A stretch of 64,000 nucleotides of DNA from Trachythela sp. YZ-2020. Taxonomy: Eukaryota; Cnidaria; Anthozoa; Malacalcyonacea; Clavulariidae. The stretch spans positions 372,001 to 436,000 of the forward strand of contig JADLSH010000027.1 of NCBI GenBank assembly GCA_016169945.1. The letters are read 5' to 3'. The position numbers were made by a program, and so were the translations under genes. The stretch's first letter is position 1; every line of letters starts with the position of its first letter. The notes under the pieces are model-generated. The model did not search any database. It was not told the origin of the DNA and worked only from the letters and a program-made list of their open reading frames with translations. This document shows positions 1 to 9,637 of this stretch, one piece after another.

Positions 1-480
1 TTTACAAAAAACCTAATTTGCTCAAAATTTGAGTGGGCGGTCCTAGGTCGTTTTTCAGCATTTTTAAAACCCACCAGAATTTGTGTCAACATTAACATTG
101 TAAAGCTCACTGACCAAACCATCATTTATGTATTATGCTCCATTCAAATTTTATACTTCAACTATGTAAACACAATTTTTAGTCATCTTTCTCAGTATCA
201 AGCCTATCAATAGTTTGGTTTAGAATGCTTTCAAAGATTATAGAGTTTTTATATTTTTGCCATATTTGCTCAAAATGCAGTTTACTACTCTACAGCTCAA
301 TCCAAAGTTCAACGGCTGAAAATGACACCAGAACTGTTTCCGAACAAGCTAAATTGACTTTCATAGTAAGCCTGGGGTATGTTAGTTTACAAGAAACATA
401 ATTTGCTCAAAATTTGAGTGGGCGGTCCTAGGTCATTTTTTAGCATTTTTAAAACCCACCAGAATTTGTGTCAACATTTA
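1..480. repeat. Direct repeat pair, about 95 bp each (1-95 and 386-480)
   Basis: The stretch from 1 to about 95 recurs at 386-480 in the same orientation with few changes; both share the words GAGTGGGCGGTCCTAGGTC and ACCCACCAGAATTTGTGTC. The offset is 385 bases, so the first unit may continue to the left of the window. No open reading frame of note lies in it. It could be a tandem satellite-like unit or the end of a larger dispersed repeat. Confidence 0.75.
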
Positions 481-807
481 CAGTCAGAATGTACTATTTA
501 CTAAGTTGGCCCAACCCCATCTACCTTTTTGAGGTTACATGACTTATGTAAGAAGGGAGATGGACACGTTAGATTATTGAAGTAAATATTTTGTGAAAAA
601 TATTGGTGATATAATGTTTTGCTCAATACTAAAATGTTTCCTATGTTATTTTAGCATGCTGTACAATGCGGGATGTGCATATTAAAGCCTGACAGATCCC
701 TCCATGAAGCTTTTAAGGAAATCCTTTAATTGCCAGGACACTGTTCATTCAAATTTTGGGACAAGTAATTTTGCTAATTACAATAAGTCTAATGACTAAG
801 ACTATTA

Positions 808-1232
808 CAGGGTGTATCAAAAAAACTGCAAATACCATAATTTGTATGCACGAGATCATACATTAGAATTTCAATGGCTGTGCAAATAATTACGCTTCTG
901 GGATTTGAAAATACGTTTCCCAGGGGTATCAAAACAAGCACACAAAGTGAATTAAACTTATGAGTTCGATTACGAATGGCTCAGTTTACGAATGACTGCT
1001 GTCGAGTTTTGAGTTTGGGCGTACTTTAAAACAAGAAATACTCTTTGCTCTGTTGTTAGCTGAGCCATTCGTAATCGAACTAATTTTAATTCACTTTGTG
1101 TGCTTATTTTGATAGTACTGCACGTGGAAACGTATTTTCAAATCCCAGAAGCGTAATTATTTGCACAGCCATTGAAATTCTAATGTATGATCTCGTGCAT
1201 ACAAATTATGGTATAAATTATGATACACCCTG
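808..1232. mobile_element. Palindromic MITE with TA target duplication
   Basis: The element starts CAGGGTGTATCA and ends TGATACACCCTG, and TA stands directly outside both ends (806-807, 1233-1234). The two arms, about 190 bp each, are near-perfect reverse complements (for example ATTACGCTTCTGGGATTTG on the left and its complement on the right), leaving only a short unpaired centre. A TA duplication and a CAGGGTG end are typical of Tc1/mariner-related non-autonomous elements. No transposase is encoded. RNA from it would fold into a long hairpin. Confidence 0.85.
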
Positions 1233-1336
1233 TATATCAGAACTCAGGTAAATTACACTAGAGGATGCTACTCTGAGTGGTTCAACCCTTGGTATGCTGA
1301 ACGTTTGCATGAAACAGGTCGTATTTCTAGGGATGA

Positions 1337-1377
1337 GCCGATAATCAGTTTGTTAACGGTGGAAACTGATAATCGGC
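1337..1377. repeat. Short hairpin
   Basis: GCCGATAATCAGTTT and AAACTGATAATCGGC are inverted 15-bp arms with one mismatch around an 11-bp loop. It may be the end of a MITE; I find no second end. Confidence 0.5.
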
Positions 1378-1499
1378 CGATAAGCCCACATATTGTATTG
1401 TATCGGTAAATTAATGGATTTTTCCTTATCCGCTCATTGTTTCTTTTCACTGCAATCAAGTAATTTTTCAGCTCATCCAGTTTGTGTGGAGCCACCAGA

Positions 1500-2890
1500 G
1501 TTTCATCTCTTGTAATAACAATATATTTTAGTTCTCTGGCATAATTAGATTGTACTGTAGACTGTAAAGAATGTTACTGAATGTCATATTTAAAACTTCC
1601 TGGTGGAGTTAAAATGTTGTATGTGTTTTTCCTTATTAATTCTCTCACCTAATGTTGACTAAGTACCAAAACCATGGATCCATCTGGTCCGAAATAACAT
1701 TGTCATGTTTTCATATAGGGATGTAACTACTAACTACATTCCAATGTTGTTTACCATTTTAATGGTAATATTAAACTATCAGATATTATCCAAAATTATT
1801 ATTACGAAATCACTCAACACTGAATATAATCCATTTTATTGATAGGCTCTTCAAAAACATAAACTGTTCCTGCGGCTATGCCTATAGCCTATAATTTTTG
1901 CTTTTTGGTTTTTCTAGCTTTATAATTATGCACTCCAGTAACTTCCTATTTGAGTCTCTGTCAAAGCCATTTCGTAACCCATGTGTATTGCAGGCTAGAA
2001 CATTAATATTTCATGACAGAGTAGTGGCTGAAAATTTAAAAAAAAGAAAGACAAAAGTATTTTTAGCATCTGAAACTTTTCATGTCAAGTGTATATTAAA
2101 GCAAGCCTATACCTATAGCCCTATATAGCGTTTTTGCTCACAAAAATATAGTATGTAAAACATACTAAAAATAAAACTTTTGTACTCACCTTCTGCATGA
2201 ACGTACTGAAATTTAAAGTTTTAAAATATTTTCTATGTTATCTCTTGTTTCACGTTGATTTTGTGTGTTAATATTCCGCCTGAACTGCGGGCAATTCTGA
2301 CCGCCCAAATATTGGGCTGCTATTGCCTGGTTACTAAGTTTTGAGCACTTTTTGAAAAAAATACGCGAGTTTGTAAAAAATCTCCTCTTAATACAGCTCA
2401 AAAAAACTGTGATTATTCCACGCAAACTTCTTCCAAAATCGTTTGAAAATCGGCCTTTTTCGTAGTTCTAAGAGTCGTCAATATGGCGTCTTTAAATCTA
2501 AATTTTTGCGAAAAGACAACTGCATGATAAAGTTTTATATGTTGCTTCGAGCAGCCATGTCTTTTGTTTATTAGGAAGGCTAGTTTCCAGTCTTTTACTA
2601 CAGAAAAACAGAGAGATTTGCGTGATCTGGTGACTTGGTTTCGTGTCGAATTAGTAATTTGCGTGCATATATTTCGAGCTATTTTCCATGGCAAAACATG
2701 GACAGACAAAGGTCAGCAAGTATTAGGTGGCACGTCATGCTGGGATTTCATACTACAATCGCGGTATAAAAATATGCATTTTCCCCCTTAAGTTTCTCGT
2801 TTCTCACTTTATATATAACTTTCTTAAGAAATACGCACAGCTTTATACTCCTGGTACTCTCTCCGCAGGGGCTTGTGCTTTTTCACCTCT
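1500..2890. other. No gene recognised; AT-rich spacer
   Basis: Only short open frames without recognisable motifs occur here. A minus-strand frame at 2413-2709 encodes about 98 residues that match nothing I know. The DNA from 2725 (CACGTCATGCTGGGATTTC) faintly resembles a ZNF143/Staf-type promoter motif and precedes the small frames at 2897-3344. Confidence 0.4.
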
Positions 2891-2896
2891 CTTTTC

Positions 2897-3344
2897 ATGG
2901 CGATTATGGAAAATTGTAACCGCTGTGCGGAAGACACGCAGGCGGAATACTCGAAGTTGGAGAAGCACGGGAAGCAGCTCTGCCAGACGTCACACACAAA
3001 ATTTCAAAAAAACAAACCGGTGGAGGCAATACCCTCAGAATAAAATTAAATATGTCCTTGCGAAGATTCCAAAGAATTAAATGAACGATTGTTTACATGA
3101 AAAACCTAAGCAACCCTTGTTTTGGCAAAAAGTTGTTACGAGATTGGAGTTGTTACTAAGTGGAAAAACATGCTGTCCTGCTTGTTTGAGCGATTGTGGG
3201 AGAGTTGAAACATTTTTGCAAAATGGACTTTCTGTTCATTACCGATCGCTTCATCGATGATCAGACTTCAACGACGAATCTACGGTGAAGGAAGGGATAA
3301 AATTGCTGCAGGACTTGGTTGCCTTGGATATGAGGCGAGCCAAC
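2897..3344 (+). pseudogene. Two small Cys-containing frames, possible broken exon
   Basis: Not recognised. A 48-codon frame (2897-3043) starts at an ATG and contains the motif ENCNRCAEDTQAEYSKLEK. A second frame (3081-3260, 59 residues) contains CCPACLSDCGRVETF and then meets TGA. The reading frame continues past that TGA without another stop to DMRRAN and a strong splice donor (CAAC|GTAAGT, exon end 3344). The donor just after an open frame suggests a real exon, now carrying a stop, or a selenocysteine codon, which I consider unlikely. Cys spacing hints at zinc binding. Function unknown. Confidence 0.3.
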
Positions 3345-3474
3345 GTAAGTGCATTTTGTTTAATTTTAAATAAACAACTGTTGTTCTTTATATTCACGGA
3401 CGTTTCAAGACTTTCAACGCTATTTTTGCCATATTTGTGTAAAAAAACGATCGTGACTAAAACACCACACGAGT

Positions 3475-3550
3475 AACACGAGTGAGATACGGGTACATCG
3501 TACGAGTAACACACGAGTACATATGACTAACATACGAGTACATACGACTT
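3475..3550. repeat. Degenerate short tandem repeat (ACGAGTACATACGAC-like)
   Basis: Imperfect repeats of ACGAGTA(A)CA(C) with units of about 13-17 bases. They create an artificial YPYVSRMYSYVSHMYS-like peptide in the minus-strand frame ending at 3457. Confidence 0.5.
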
Positions 3551-3889
3551 ACATAAGGGTAATAAACTCGTTTTAAAAAATGAGTTGAGTTTAAACTCCT
3601 TACCAACAGGCCAATCAAAAGCCCGACACGGGAAACTGTCCGAAGTCCTATCTTCGGTTCAGTGCATGGACCAAAATTTTTAATACAAGCGATTAATCGC
3701 TTTTCAAAACTACAAATTAAGTATTTTTTTGAAAATTTACACAAGTTCCTTAAATGTCGCATTTTTTGAGCATTTCGATTTTTTTGAACAGCGAATTTAA
3801 TTTTCCCGCCAGTATTCAGTGCATGTCCTTTATTTTCTGCTATTTGAATTCTTACCTGTTGATAAAGAATTGAGCTGTCGTACAAGATC

Positions 3890-4192
3890 ATGGCGTCTTT
3901 AGTATCGCAATATAAGTCAATTTATTCCAAACTCTCATTAGTTGCTGGGGGTACAGCAGCAACTATAGGATTCGGCAAGCATTTTTTCTTCTACGTCGTT
4001 GGACACAAAATGCATAATATCCAAACGTTTATCCCTAAACACCCATATACGCACCAGACTTCACCACGCCATGTACCATGCATGAAGATAAACAATGTGC
4101 GAATTTCTGTAATTTTAGAATTCATATCTTTAAATTTTCAGCTTTTCAAAGCTCGTGCTACTATAATGCTTTATACACCTAAAAGAGTGTGA
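3890..4192 (+). CDS. Unrecognised ORF, possible small membrane protein exon
   Basis: An ATG in an acceptable context (CAAGATCATGGCG) opens a 100-codon frame. Residues about 18-36 (VAGGTAATIGFG then FFFYVV) form a hydrophobic stretch that could be a membrane segment, followed by a His- and Pro-rich stretch (FIPKHPYTHQTSPRH). After residue about 68 the composition becomes that of random AT-rich DNA, so only the first 60-70 residues might be real. No homologue is recognised and no upstream promoter is clear. Confidence 0.25.
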   Translation: MASLVSQYKSIYSKLSLVAGGTAATIGFGKHFFFYVVGHKMHNIQTFIPKHPYTHQTSPRHVPCMKINNVRISVILEFISLNFQLFKARATIMLYTPKRV

Positions 4193-4199
4193 AAATGCG

Positions 4200-4870
4200 C
4201 ACAACATATCCGTCGAATTTCGACCCAATCGTGTGTCTGGATTTTGTGCAAAGTGCTTCTCTAAACTCTAAAGTTCTGCGGCAGGCAGAACATTTTTTTG
4301 GAATCACTTTAAGCCTTGGTTACCAAGCACTGAGCTATATATAAGAACTAAGGACTACTAACTTAGTAACTTTAGTACTTTACGTTTATAATATTTTACT
4401 GGAGCGCAAAGCCGCGAACAATTGAGCTGATAGTCTGCAAAAAAGGGAATGTTTTGTTAGACACGACAGTGTGTTTTACAATAGTTTAATAAAATATTGT
4501 ATGGTAACATTGTCATGATGATCTTAAGTTTGAAAATGATTTTTAAATCGTTGTTGTGGTTGTTTTATACATGAATTGCGCTTTGTTTACATTTCGCCGA
4601 TTTCGTTATACAATTTCATTACACAATCGATTACATTCTTCATTGCGCGATTTTTGCGCTCCATAAAGTCTGAATCAAGACAAGCGTCTTTATATAAATA
4701 TTTATAAATATATAAATACAGTAAAAGAAATTCTCAGTTTGTTTAGAATAATTGTCGGAATTAACTACTGTGTATTTAGCACTATGTTCAGCAAAATATT
4801 CGTCGTGATATTCAGCACCATGCTTATAAAGTGAATACATACATTGGATAAATAATGAATTTCGGGCTGA
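4200..4870. other. No gene recognised
   Basis: AT-rich DNA with short meaningless frames in both strands. I see no repeat boundary or RNA gene. Confidence 0.4.
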
Positions 4871-4874
4871 ATGA

Positions 4875-5030
4875 ATGAATATCTTTACATTCGCAACCTC
4901 TGCTCCAAAAATCTGGAACGAATTACCTATGTATATAAGAAATCTGGCTAACTTTAGTATTTTTAAGCAATTAGTTAAGACTTATTATTTTAAGGAAGCC
5001 TTTAATGTAAATACTTCATGTAACATATAA
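4875..5030 (+). pseudogene. LINE ORF2 C-terminal stub
   Basis: The frame encodes 51 residues with the sequence SAPKIWNELPMYIRNLAN followed by FSIFKQLVKTYYF. The pattern PK-x-WN-x-LP...F-x3-L-K-x-Y is the conserved C-terminal motif of reverse transcriptase ORFs of CR1/jockey/L2-like non-LTR retrotransposons. Everything upstream is missing, the usual state after 5' truncation. It ends 45 bases before the DNA-transposon end at 5075, which may have landed in the LINE tail. Confidence 0.75.
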
Positions 5031-5074
5031 TCTATATATAATCTCGTTTACTTTTAGTTAGTTATATACCTATA

Positions 5075-5240
5075 CAGAGGAGGTCGGACAGCAGGCCGCA
5101 AAGCATCATGGGAATTGAGCGCCTAATTCCACGCGTGGCTTCATTGACTGTTGACTGTCGAGGAGTGAACATCTCTCTGACTAAACCAATATGGAAGCTT
5201 TCGAACGACAAGAGTGTCAGGCTGCGATACTTTGTGTAAA
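5075..5240 (+). mobile_element. One end of a DNA transposon of the 40641-42689 family
   Basis: Starts CAGAGGAGGTCGGACA, the terminal repeat of the complete element at 40641-42689, and continues with homology to the right end of that copy (reverse strand): CAGGCCGCAAAGCATCATG, then GTTGACTGTC and GAACATCTCTCTGAC, reaching an ATG at 5191. The matching second end and target duplication are not visible in this window, so this copy is partial or its other end is too diverged. The motif CGCAAAGCATCATGGGAAT resembles the reverse of the ZNF143/Staf binding site. Confidence 0.75.
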
Positions 5241-5463
5241 CAGCATGTTATTGCTGTATTGTTGCGATCCTCATTATGACTTCTGTTTTACTATACCAAG
5301 TTTACCTTTTTTTAAATTGCATGGGACGTGCTGTCATTTTAGCTTTATAAATAATCCGTCTGAGCGAAGGAATTGTGTTATTCCCAATAGCGAGGCTCTT
5401 CTTTCTAAGTTGGATGGCGTTAAATATCCGTGTAGTCAACGTGAAAACAAGCGCAGTATTTAA
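5191..5463 (+). CDS. ORF opening at the transposon-internal ATG
   Basis: 90 codons, beginning MEAFERQECQAAILCV. The complete copy at 40641-42689 has, at an equivalent distance from its end (minus strand, ATG at 42563), a diverged start reading MDAIDPETQCHHYGCV. Two copies preserving an ATG and an acidic-alanine opening suggest the first exon of the autonomous parent gene. The frame here is Cys-rich and not recognised. It may stop being real after TTTGTGTAAAC, where a donor-like GTAAAC occurs. Confidence 0.3.
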   Translation: MEAFERQECQAAILCVNSMLLLYCCDPHYDFCFTIPSLPFFKLHGTCCHFSFINNPSERRNCVIPNSEALLSKLDGVKYPCSQRENKRSI

Positions 5464-5573
5464 GGTTTGGTATACTACAATGCATTACAATTATCTTGTT
5501 ATTTAGTCAAATTTCCGCTTTGTTGTTTTTATTCTTGTACTGTAATTTTATAAATACACTGTACAGTTGCAGG

Positions 5574-5655
5574 AGCAGTTGCGATTCCCTGCAATTCTTG
5601 TGCGGCGCTCTAACAAACTGAGCTATGTACAGAGTCCAGTTGCTGAGATTGACTT
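5574..5655 (-). repeat. Degenerate tRNA-like SINE
   Basis: On the minus strand: AGCTCAGTTTGTTAGAGCG and a decayed B-box region, preceded by CAGCAACTGGACTCTGTA. This is the same order as in the well preserved copies at 33.1, 33.4, 53.0 and 53.5 kb. The B box is strongly altered, so this copy is old and unlikely to be transcribed. Confidence 0.6.
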
Positions 5656-6041
5656 GATCGGGGTGCTAAGGTGGGCGAGCTGTTTCCAACAGGCACTAAA
5701 AAACGACAAGTGAACATATATCTATTAGTTAAGGGATCTGATGGAAACAGAAAAGAAACGGTTTAAGTTTATTTAAGAACATGGAATGCAAAGTATAATA
5801 GCCATGCCACAGTTTTAAACTATTACGCACTGTACCAACATCATCTTTATTTTCTTTAGGTTCCTCAGCTAATAATATTGAACAACCCAGTTTTAGTTGA
5901 TGAAAACCTAAAGTATCAGCTAATATATCATGCACAAGCATTTGTTGTATCTCTTTGCAGATGAAATTGCACTAATTGAATGCATTTTTATATCAAAACT
6001 AACTTTTGACGTTTTCCCTCATAAAACTTGAATGGCTTTAA

Positions 6042-6730
6042 GGAGGCTCCCTACAGTTTTAATTCTGTGTCGCGGGATTTTGTTCACGCGGGATCTTCAA
6101 CCACACGCGGGACTTGATCGTGTACGCGTGACAGGTTTTTTAAAATTGCGATTGCGAATCACGATTGCGCCAAAATTTCGTTGTCCACACGCGTGGGTAT
6201 TCGAGGGCTTGTCTCGCGTGAAAAATGAAATCCTGATTTTTCTGACGTCACACACAAACTATAAATACATTTTCTCCTGTTTCCTTCGGTAAATGTTTTT
6301 TTAAATTTGCATACGACACAGAAATCACAAAATGCATAAAATATGCGATTTTAAAAAAATTCCTCGGAGCCGAATTTTTTTTATTGCAAAAAAACGTTTT
6401 TTGGAGATTTAAAAAAATTCGGCTCCGAGGAAGTTTTTTAAAATCGCATATTTCAATACTTTGTACTTTAGGTGCTCGTGTGCAAAAAATAAAAAAATTT
6501 TACCGAAGGAAAATCCAAAAAATTAAGAAAAAAGATAAAAATACGACAATCTCTAAATCGCGTTGTTACCATGGCAACGTAAATATTTAGAAAACATTTT
6601 TGTTCTTCGTAATCCACAATATTGTGGCAATCTGATGGCCTAGTCTCGTGATCATACCTTGCAAAATGAGCAAATAATGGACCTTAGAGCACATTTGCGT
6701 GCTACAGAATTAAAACTGTAGGGAGCCTCC
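6042..6730. mobile_element. TTAA-flanked MITE with 27-bp terminal inverted repeats
   Basis: TTAA stands at 6038-6041 and 6731-6734. Inside it the left end GGAGGCTCCCTACAGTTTTA (continuing ATTCTGT) is repeated perfectly inverted on the right. A second, nested inverted repeat occupies about 6335-6460 (arms containing TTCCTCGGAGCCGAATTTTT). TTAA duplications are known for piggyBac and Kolobok elements. It carries no transposase; the short frames at 6032-6292 and 6384-6590 are products of the palindromes. A Kolobok-like transposase relic lies at 18.1-22.4 kb, but I cannot link the ends of the two. Confidence 0.85.
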
Positions 6731-6734
6731 TTAA

Positions 6735-7779
6735 TCTACATTTAAATGAAAATATAGTTAATCTAGGTTTGTGGTTAGCCAATATTGTTTTGAATTAACC
6801 ATAATATTCCAAATATATATTATATACTGTAGTTATTATACTGAACTGTCTGAACATTAACCTGTTATTTAGAATTATACAACATGGTTTTTTAATTATC
6901 ATTCAAGTAATAATATACCAGTATCGTCTTCAGCATGAACATCTGAAATGAGAAAAGTTACATTTAGCATTTATGTACAGTACCTGGTATGTTATATTTA
7001 CAGCCTTAAACATATTACATAAACCCCAAGGGCTTATTTTTTGGTACCTTTAAGGAGAGGTGTGGAGGGGTTGCTTAATGATTTTATTCTTATAGAACAG
7101 GGGGGAGGTGTTGAAGAGAGGGGGCATATTGAAGAGGTGAAAATATTTAAAAACAGGCACAATTTGTTTGTAATGAATACTTACGACAGATACAGTCCAG
7201 TACGGTAGTATATATAGGCTCGGATATTTTCCCGTGCTTCCAGGAGTTTGAAATTGTGTGGGATCTTGCGTGTGGATTATCTAATAGCCATAGCACCACA
7301 CGAAGCATTCATGGAGTGGAAATCTATATGAAATCGATAAAATTTGAAATACTTATATATCCGAAAGATGTTTAAAAGGGTGCTAACTTAAAAATAGGAC
7401 AGCAACTTACTTTTTCAAATTGCTTTTCATCTTATTTAAAATTTGTAATCTTCAATAGATCTAAGACATGTTATTCCATATTTAAGTGATATTTTATTGT
7501 TAAGGACTCACAATGTCAACAGCCAACCTCAAAAAACACAATATAAATATTGTTTCTAGTAACAGGCACATTTTGACAAATGCTAATCTCTAATTGCCTC
7601 CTCAAAACAAAATAATAAAGGCATAGACCAATGTCACACCACAGTGGTCACACCTCCAAAATTGTGCCTAGTAACAGGCCAAATAATTCACTCGGAAGCA
7701 CAGAACATATGCCCAGTATCTCAGATATTCAAACACCACTAAGTAACATTCAAATTCACTACTGACACTATGATAACTT
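6735..7779. other. No gene recognised
   Basis: AT-rich spacer, with a G-rich stretch around 7050-7135 (GGTGTGGAGGGG, GGGGGGAGGTG). No coding or RNA feature can be supported. Confidence 0.4.
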
Positions 7780-8891
7780 TCATAGCTTGCTATGCTTCTG
7801 CACAGTCTTCTCTGCAAGTACCTTAAGACGCTCTTCAGCTTCTAGCCTTTTCTTAATATTCTTATTCTTCCCGATTGCTTTAAGGCGGTCTAACGTCATT
7901 GGTTCAAACACAATGTCATGAATCGATCTTACCCTGGATGTAGCTACAAAGGTGCACCCAGCGACTTTTTCTCCTTTACCTAAATCAACAACAGCTTTTG
8001 TTAGTGTCTGTCCTTGAGATTTATGAATAGTCATTGCATACCTCAACCTCAATGGAACTTGTTGTCTCGACAAGTGCTTTCCATCAGCCATCCATTCAAA
8101 CACTTTTGGTGGCACAGGCAGACATTTCGAACAGACGTCTAGAAATGCAGGACCAGAGTATGCAGGAAAATGAACCAATACTGCAACTGGCAGGTTTGGA
8201 GGGCCATATTTTCTGCAAACCAAATCTGCTCAATAGTTCCAAAAGAGCCATTGCAAAGACCAACCTCAACTCACAGGTTGCACGTCAGCATTACTTCTGC
8301 TTTGGTGGACAAAAACAGAACTGCGTCTAATCCCCCCGCATCTTCAGATGTCGCTGCGTTTGCCCCATGACCAGAATGTCTCGCTTGAATTTTTGCCATA
8401 GGTTGTCCAATTGCTAATAGCTTTTCATAATTGTATTCAGCAACACTCTTTTTGTCAAAATACAATCGAATAGCATCGGTAAACTGATCCATTGGTATAT
8501 TGGTCGTCGAATGGTCCAACAATAGTTTCCAGTCATCCTCTGTAACTTGACCATTTCGCATTCTCATCAATAATGCTCTAAATGCAATTGCCTCTGGGTG
8601 TTCACCAGCCTGACGCATAACCTGCTCTAAAATTAATACAGAATCAAATGTCAGATAGATACTGTGACCATGGTCACTTATTACTGAACCGTTACCAGTA
8701 ATGTACATTGGCCTATCACCTACAGGTGGTAATTGACCAAAATCACCCATTAAAATTATTGACATACCACCAAAAGGGACGTCTTCCTTTCCAGTGCCAG
8801 CACGTAGTCTGTTGTCCAGCCATGATAGCATTTTGTGCCCAATCATTAACATTTCGTCAATGATCAGATATAAACATATCCTGGGGACCAA
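7780..8891 (-). pseudogene. PIF1-like DNA helicase, C-terminal two thirds, broken
   Basis: Superfamily-1 helicase of the PIF1/RRM3 group, an ATP-dependent 5'-3' DNA unwinding enzyme; in animals such genes are often parts of Helitron-type elements. Visible motifs in order: LIIDEMLMIG (Walker B, motif II), MGDFGQLPPV (motif III), EQVMRQ, then in the second segment TIHKSQGQTL (motif V) and FVATSRVRS (motif VI). The N-terminal half with the Walker A motif is absent: coding similarity stops at about 8880, exactly where the 200-bp repeat array starts. A TGA replaces a tryptophan-like codon near 8271, and a one-base shift near 8220 moves the frame to the segment ending at 7780. It is therefore a pseudogene. 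No Rep/HUH nuclease domain is seen nearby, so a Helitron origin remains inference. Confidence 0.88.
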
Positions 8892-9600
8892 ATGACTTCT
8901 ATGTGTTTTCGCGCTTTCAATGTGAGTGTGTAACGTGAGATTATCCGTTTAAATTTGACGCAAATCGCGTCTGTATATACAACTCTTATTTTCTCATTAC
9001 CTATTCTATAGGGTACTTTTTTATTCACTTATATTATGTAGAATTTTATGCTCTTTCTATTCATCTTAAACTTGTCCTGGGGACCAAATGACTTCTATGC
9101 GTTTTCGCTCTTGGAATGTGAGTGTGTAACGTGAGATTTTCAATTGAGATTTGACGCAAATTACCGCGCGTGTCTGTACATATAACTCTGATATTCTCAT
9201 TACCTATTCTATAGGATATTTTTTTTATTCACTTATATTATGTAGAATTTTATGCTCTTTCTATTGATATTAAACTTTTCCTGGGGACCAAATGACTTCT
9301 ATGCGTTTTCGCTCTTTCAATGTGAGTGTGTAACGTGAGATTTTCCGTTGAAATTTGACGCAAATCGCGTCTGTATATACAACTCTTATTTTCTCATTAC
9401 CTATTCTATAGGGTACTTTTCTTATTCACTTATATTATGTAGAATTTTATGCTCTTTCTATTCATCTTAAACCTGTCCTGGGGACCAAATGACTTCTATG
9501 CGTTTTCGCTCTTTCAATGTGAGTGTGTAACGTGAGATTTTCAATTGAGATTTGACGCAAATTACCGCGCGTGTCTGTACATATAACTCTGATTTGTGAT
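8878..9600 (+). repeat. Left array of about 200-bp tandem units (about 4 copies)
   Basis: Units begin CCTGGGGACCAAATGACTTC at about 8879, 9075, 9281 and 9477 (spacing about 196-206 bases). Each contains TTTGACGCAAAT, a TATA-like TGTA(C/T)ATATAACTC and CTCATTACCTATTCTATAGG. The same unit occurs reversed at 11415-13190. The first unit abuts and truncates the helicase relic. The last unit runs into the leader of the mini-gene at 9638, so the unit looks like a repeated promoter-leader segment. Confidence 0.92.
9578..9590 (+). promoter_or_regulatory. TATA-like box upstream of the mini-gene
   Basis: TACATATAACT lies about 50 bases before the ATG at 9638. The same TATA-like word sits in every array unit and again at about 9780 before the second leader copy. 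Promoter activity is inferred only from position and sequence. Confidence 0.3.
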
Positions 9601-9637
9601 CTGTCTCACAAACTCACAAATTTCTTCAACGATAACA

